Part shown: piece by piece, positions 6,298-7,116 of the stretch
Position numbering within the stretch: the first letter of the stretch is position 1
Layout of the letters: each line of letters opens with the position of its first letter
Assembly (NCBI GenBank): GCA_002411515.1
Contig: DHTF01000004.1
Span: 1-7,116 of the forward strand
DNA length: 7,116 bases
Reading direction: 5' to 3'
DNA from: Proteiniphilum sp. UBA5267
GTDB taxonomy: Bacteria; Bacteroidota; Bacteroidia; Bacteroidales; Dysgonomonadaceae
Program-made: the position numbers and the translations under genes
The notes under the pieces: generated by a model
Database searches by the model: none
What the model was told of the DNA's origin: nothing
Seen by the model: only the letters and a program-made list of their open reading frames with translations

Positions 6298-7116
6298 TTC
6301 GAGATAGTTCTTTACCATGTTGCCATACATCTGGACGAGCTTGGTACGCAGGTAATCCTCATCCTTATTTTCGATTTCTATCTTATCCATTTGTTTGGAT
6401 ATATATTTTTCGAAGTTGTGCCGGTCCACGATGTTATACTTGTTCGCAAACGTATGGGTGTCGGTCATCAGGTCGTAGGCAATATAATTGTGGGTAAAAA
6501 AATGATAATTGAGATGCATTTCTTTGTCGATGATGGCCGCCGCGTTAGCCAGCACGATTGATTTGTTTGTTTCACCCTCCATTTTTTCCAGGCTGTCGTT
6601 GATGGGACGCCCAAACTGAAGATGGATGCGCCCCTTATAGCCCATGATGCCTGTTTTCATGTTCTCCACATCATCGAAAAAGTTTTTCTTGAAATCGTGA
6701 TCGTCGCGTTTCAACTGCGATTCTTTTGCTTTGAGATAATCGCAGGGGTCATACTCATAAGAAAGTGTCAGTGGAATGATATTCAGTCTTTTAAGTGCTT
6801 CTAAGGAGTTGCTCTTGTCGTAGAGGGAAAGCATCTTGAGGACACTGATCTGGGTACGGTCGTCTGCATCCTTGGCCCTCCCTTCCCGCTGGGCAATCCA
6901 GATGGATTGATTGCGCTCAATGACGGTCTGACTGATATATTCAGAGAGGTGCTGGATGTTTTCGAGCAGTTGCTTGATGGGCAGATTGCGCCGTACAATG
7001 AAACTTTTGTTCAACCGCACAATGTCGGCAACCCAGGGAATGATGAGCAGGTTGTCGCCCACGGCTACCTCCACCGTTTCTCTTCTGTTCAGGAACATCA
7101 GGATATTCAGGATGGC
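6277..7116 (-). CDS. PlsC-type 1-acyl-glycerol-3-phosphate acyltransferase family protein, C-terminal 279 residues (5' end outside window)
   Basis: This is a glycerolipid acyltransferase-family protein, expected to move an acyl chain onto a lysophospholipid or related lipid at the inner membrane. The frame is open through the right edge (first visible residues AILNILMFLNRRE), so the ATG at 7098 is probably internal. The visible segment starts just after where the catalytic HX4D block (NHRD-type in Bacteroidota homologues) would lie. Seen, in visible numbering, are block II GDNLLIIPWVADIVRLNKSFIVRR (20-43), block III IWIAQREGRAKDADD (72-86, the counterpart of FPEGTRS), block IV NIIPLTLSYEYDPCD (112-126), then YKGRIHLQFGRPI (160-172). 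The tail is charged and helical, ending RESES. Several Bacteroidota proteins of this type are annotated simply as acyltransferases, and the exact acceptor lipid is not known from sequence. It is convergent with the uptake operon, has its own downstream hairpin, and is functionally unlinked as far as seen. Confidence 0.88.
   Translation of the reverse strand, partial: AILNILMFLNRRETVEVAVGDNLLIIPWVADIVRLNKSFIVRRNLPIKQLLENIQHLSEYISQTVIERNQSIWIAQREGRAKDADDRTQISVLKMLSLYDKSNSLEALKRLNIIPLTLSYEYDPCDYLKAKESQLKRDDHDFKKNFFDDVENMKTGIMGYKGRIHLQFGRPINDSLEKMEGETNKSIVLANAAAIIDKEMHLNYHFFTHNYIAYDLMTDTHTFANKYNIVDRHNFEKYISKQMDKIEIENKDEDYLRTKLVQMYGNMVKNYLEARESES

Noticed and set aside
6207..6497. 96-codon plus-strand open frame
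   Set aside because: Most of it is antisense to the acyltransferase, and the translation is Cys/Arg-rich without recognisable features.
7096..7098. Minus-strand ATG as the start of the acyltransferase
   Set aside because: The frame continues to the window edge, and family proteins need the catalytic HX4D block, which would lie upstream outside the window.

Overview
The window reads as a chromosomal segment from a member of the Bacteroidota, most likely order Bacteroidales. The evidence is a SusC-like TonB-dependent transporter followed directly by a SusD-like lipoprotein, a BACON-domain lipoprotein, AT-rich gene leaders without a clear Shine-Dalgarno sequence, and lipoprotein signals with acidic residues right after the lipobox cysteine. 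No rRNA or other taxonomic marker is present, so genus is not claimed.

Layout. Positions 1-5926 hold three plus-strand genes in one operon with 21- and 25-base gaps. They are the C-terminal 859 residues of a SusC-like transporter (cut by the left edge), a complete SusD-like lipoprotein of 596 residues, and a complete 502-residue multidomain lipoprotein (BACON, two OB-like modules, C-terminal beta-sandwich). Together they look like the outer-membrane capture and import part of a nutrient-uptake locus. The SusC barrel is the gated pore, SusD is its lid, and the third protein is probably a surface-exposed accessory ligand binder. No degradative enzyme, sensor or promoter for this operon lies in the window, so the substrate cannot be named. 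The operon ends at a strong 20-bp hairpin followed by a T-run (5954-5998).

Positions 5927-6276 are a 350-base non-coding gap between convergent genes. It holds the operon terminator, a second 14-bp hairpin (6173-6204) placed to terminate the minus-strand gene, and between them an unusual block of 11-base tandem repeats. Three different 11-bp units are each repeated two to three times in a row. All of them fit one frame in which the plus-strand motif GRTA recurs every 11-12 bases. This repeat block is the least explained part of the window.

Positions 6277-7116 (minus strand) hold the C-terminal 279 residues of a PlsC-type glycerolipid acyltransferase, cut by the right edge. It appears functionally unrelated to the uptake operon.
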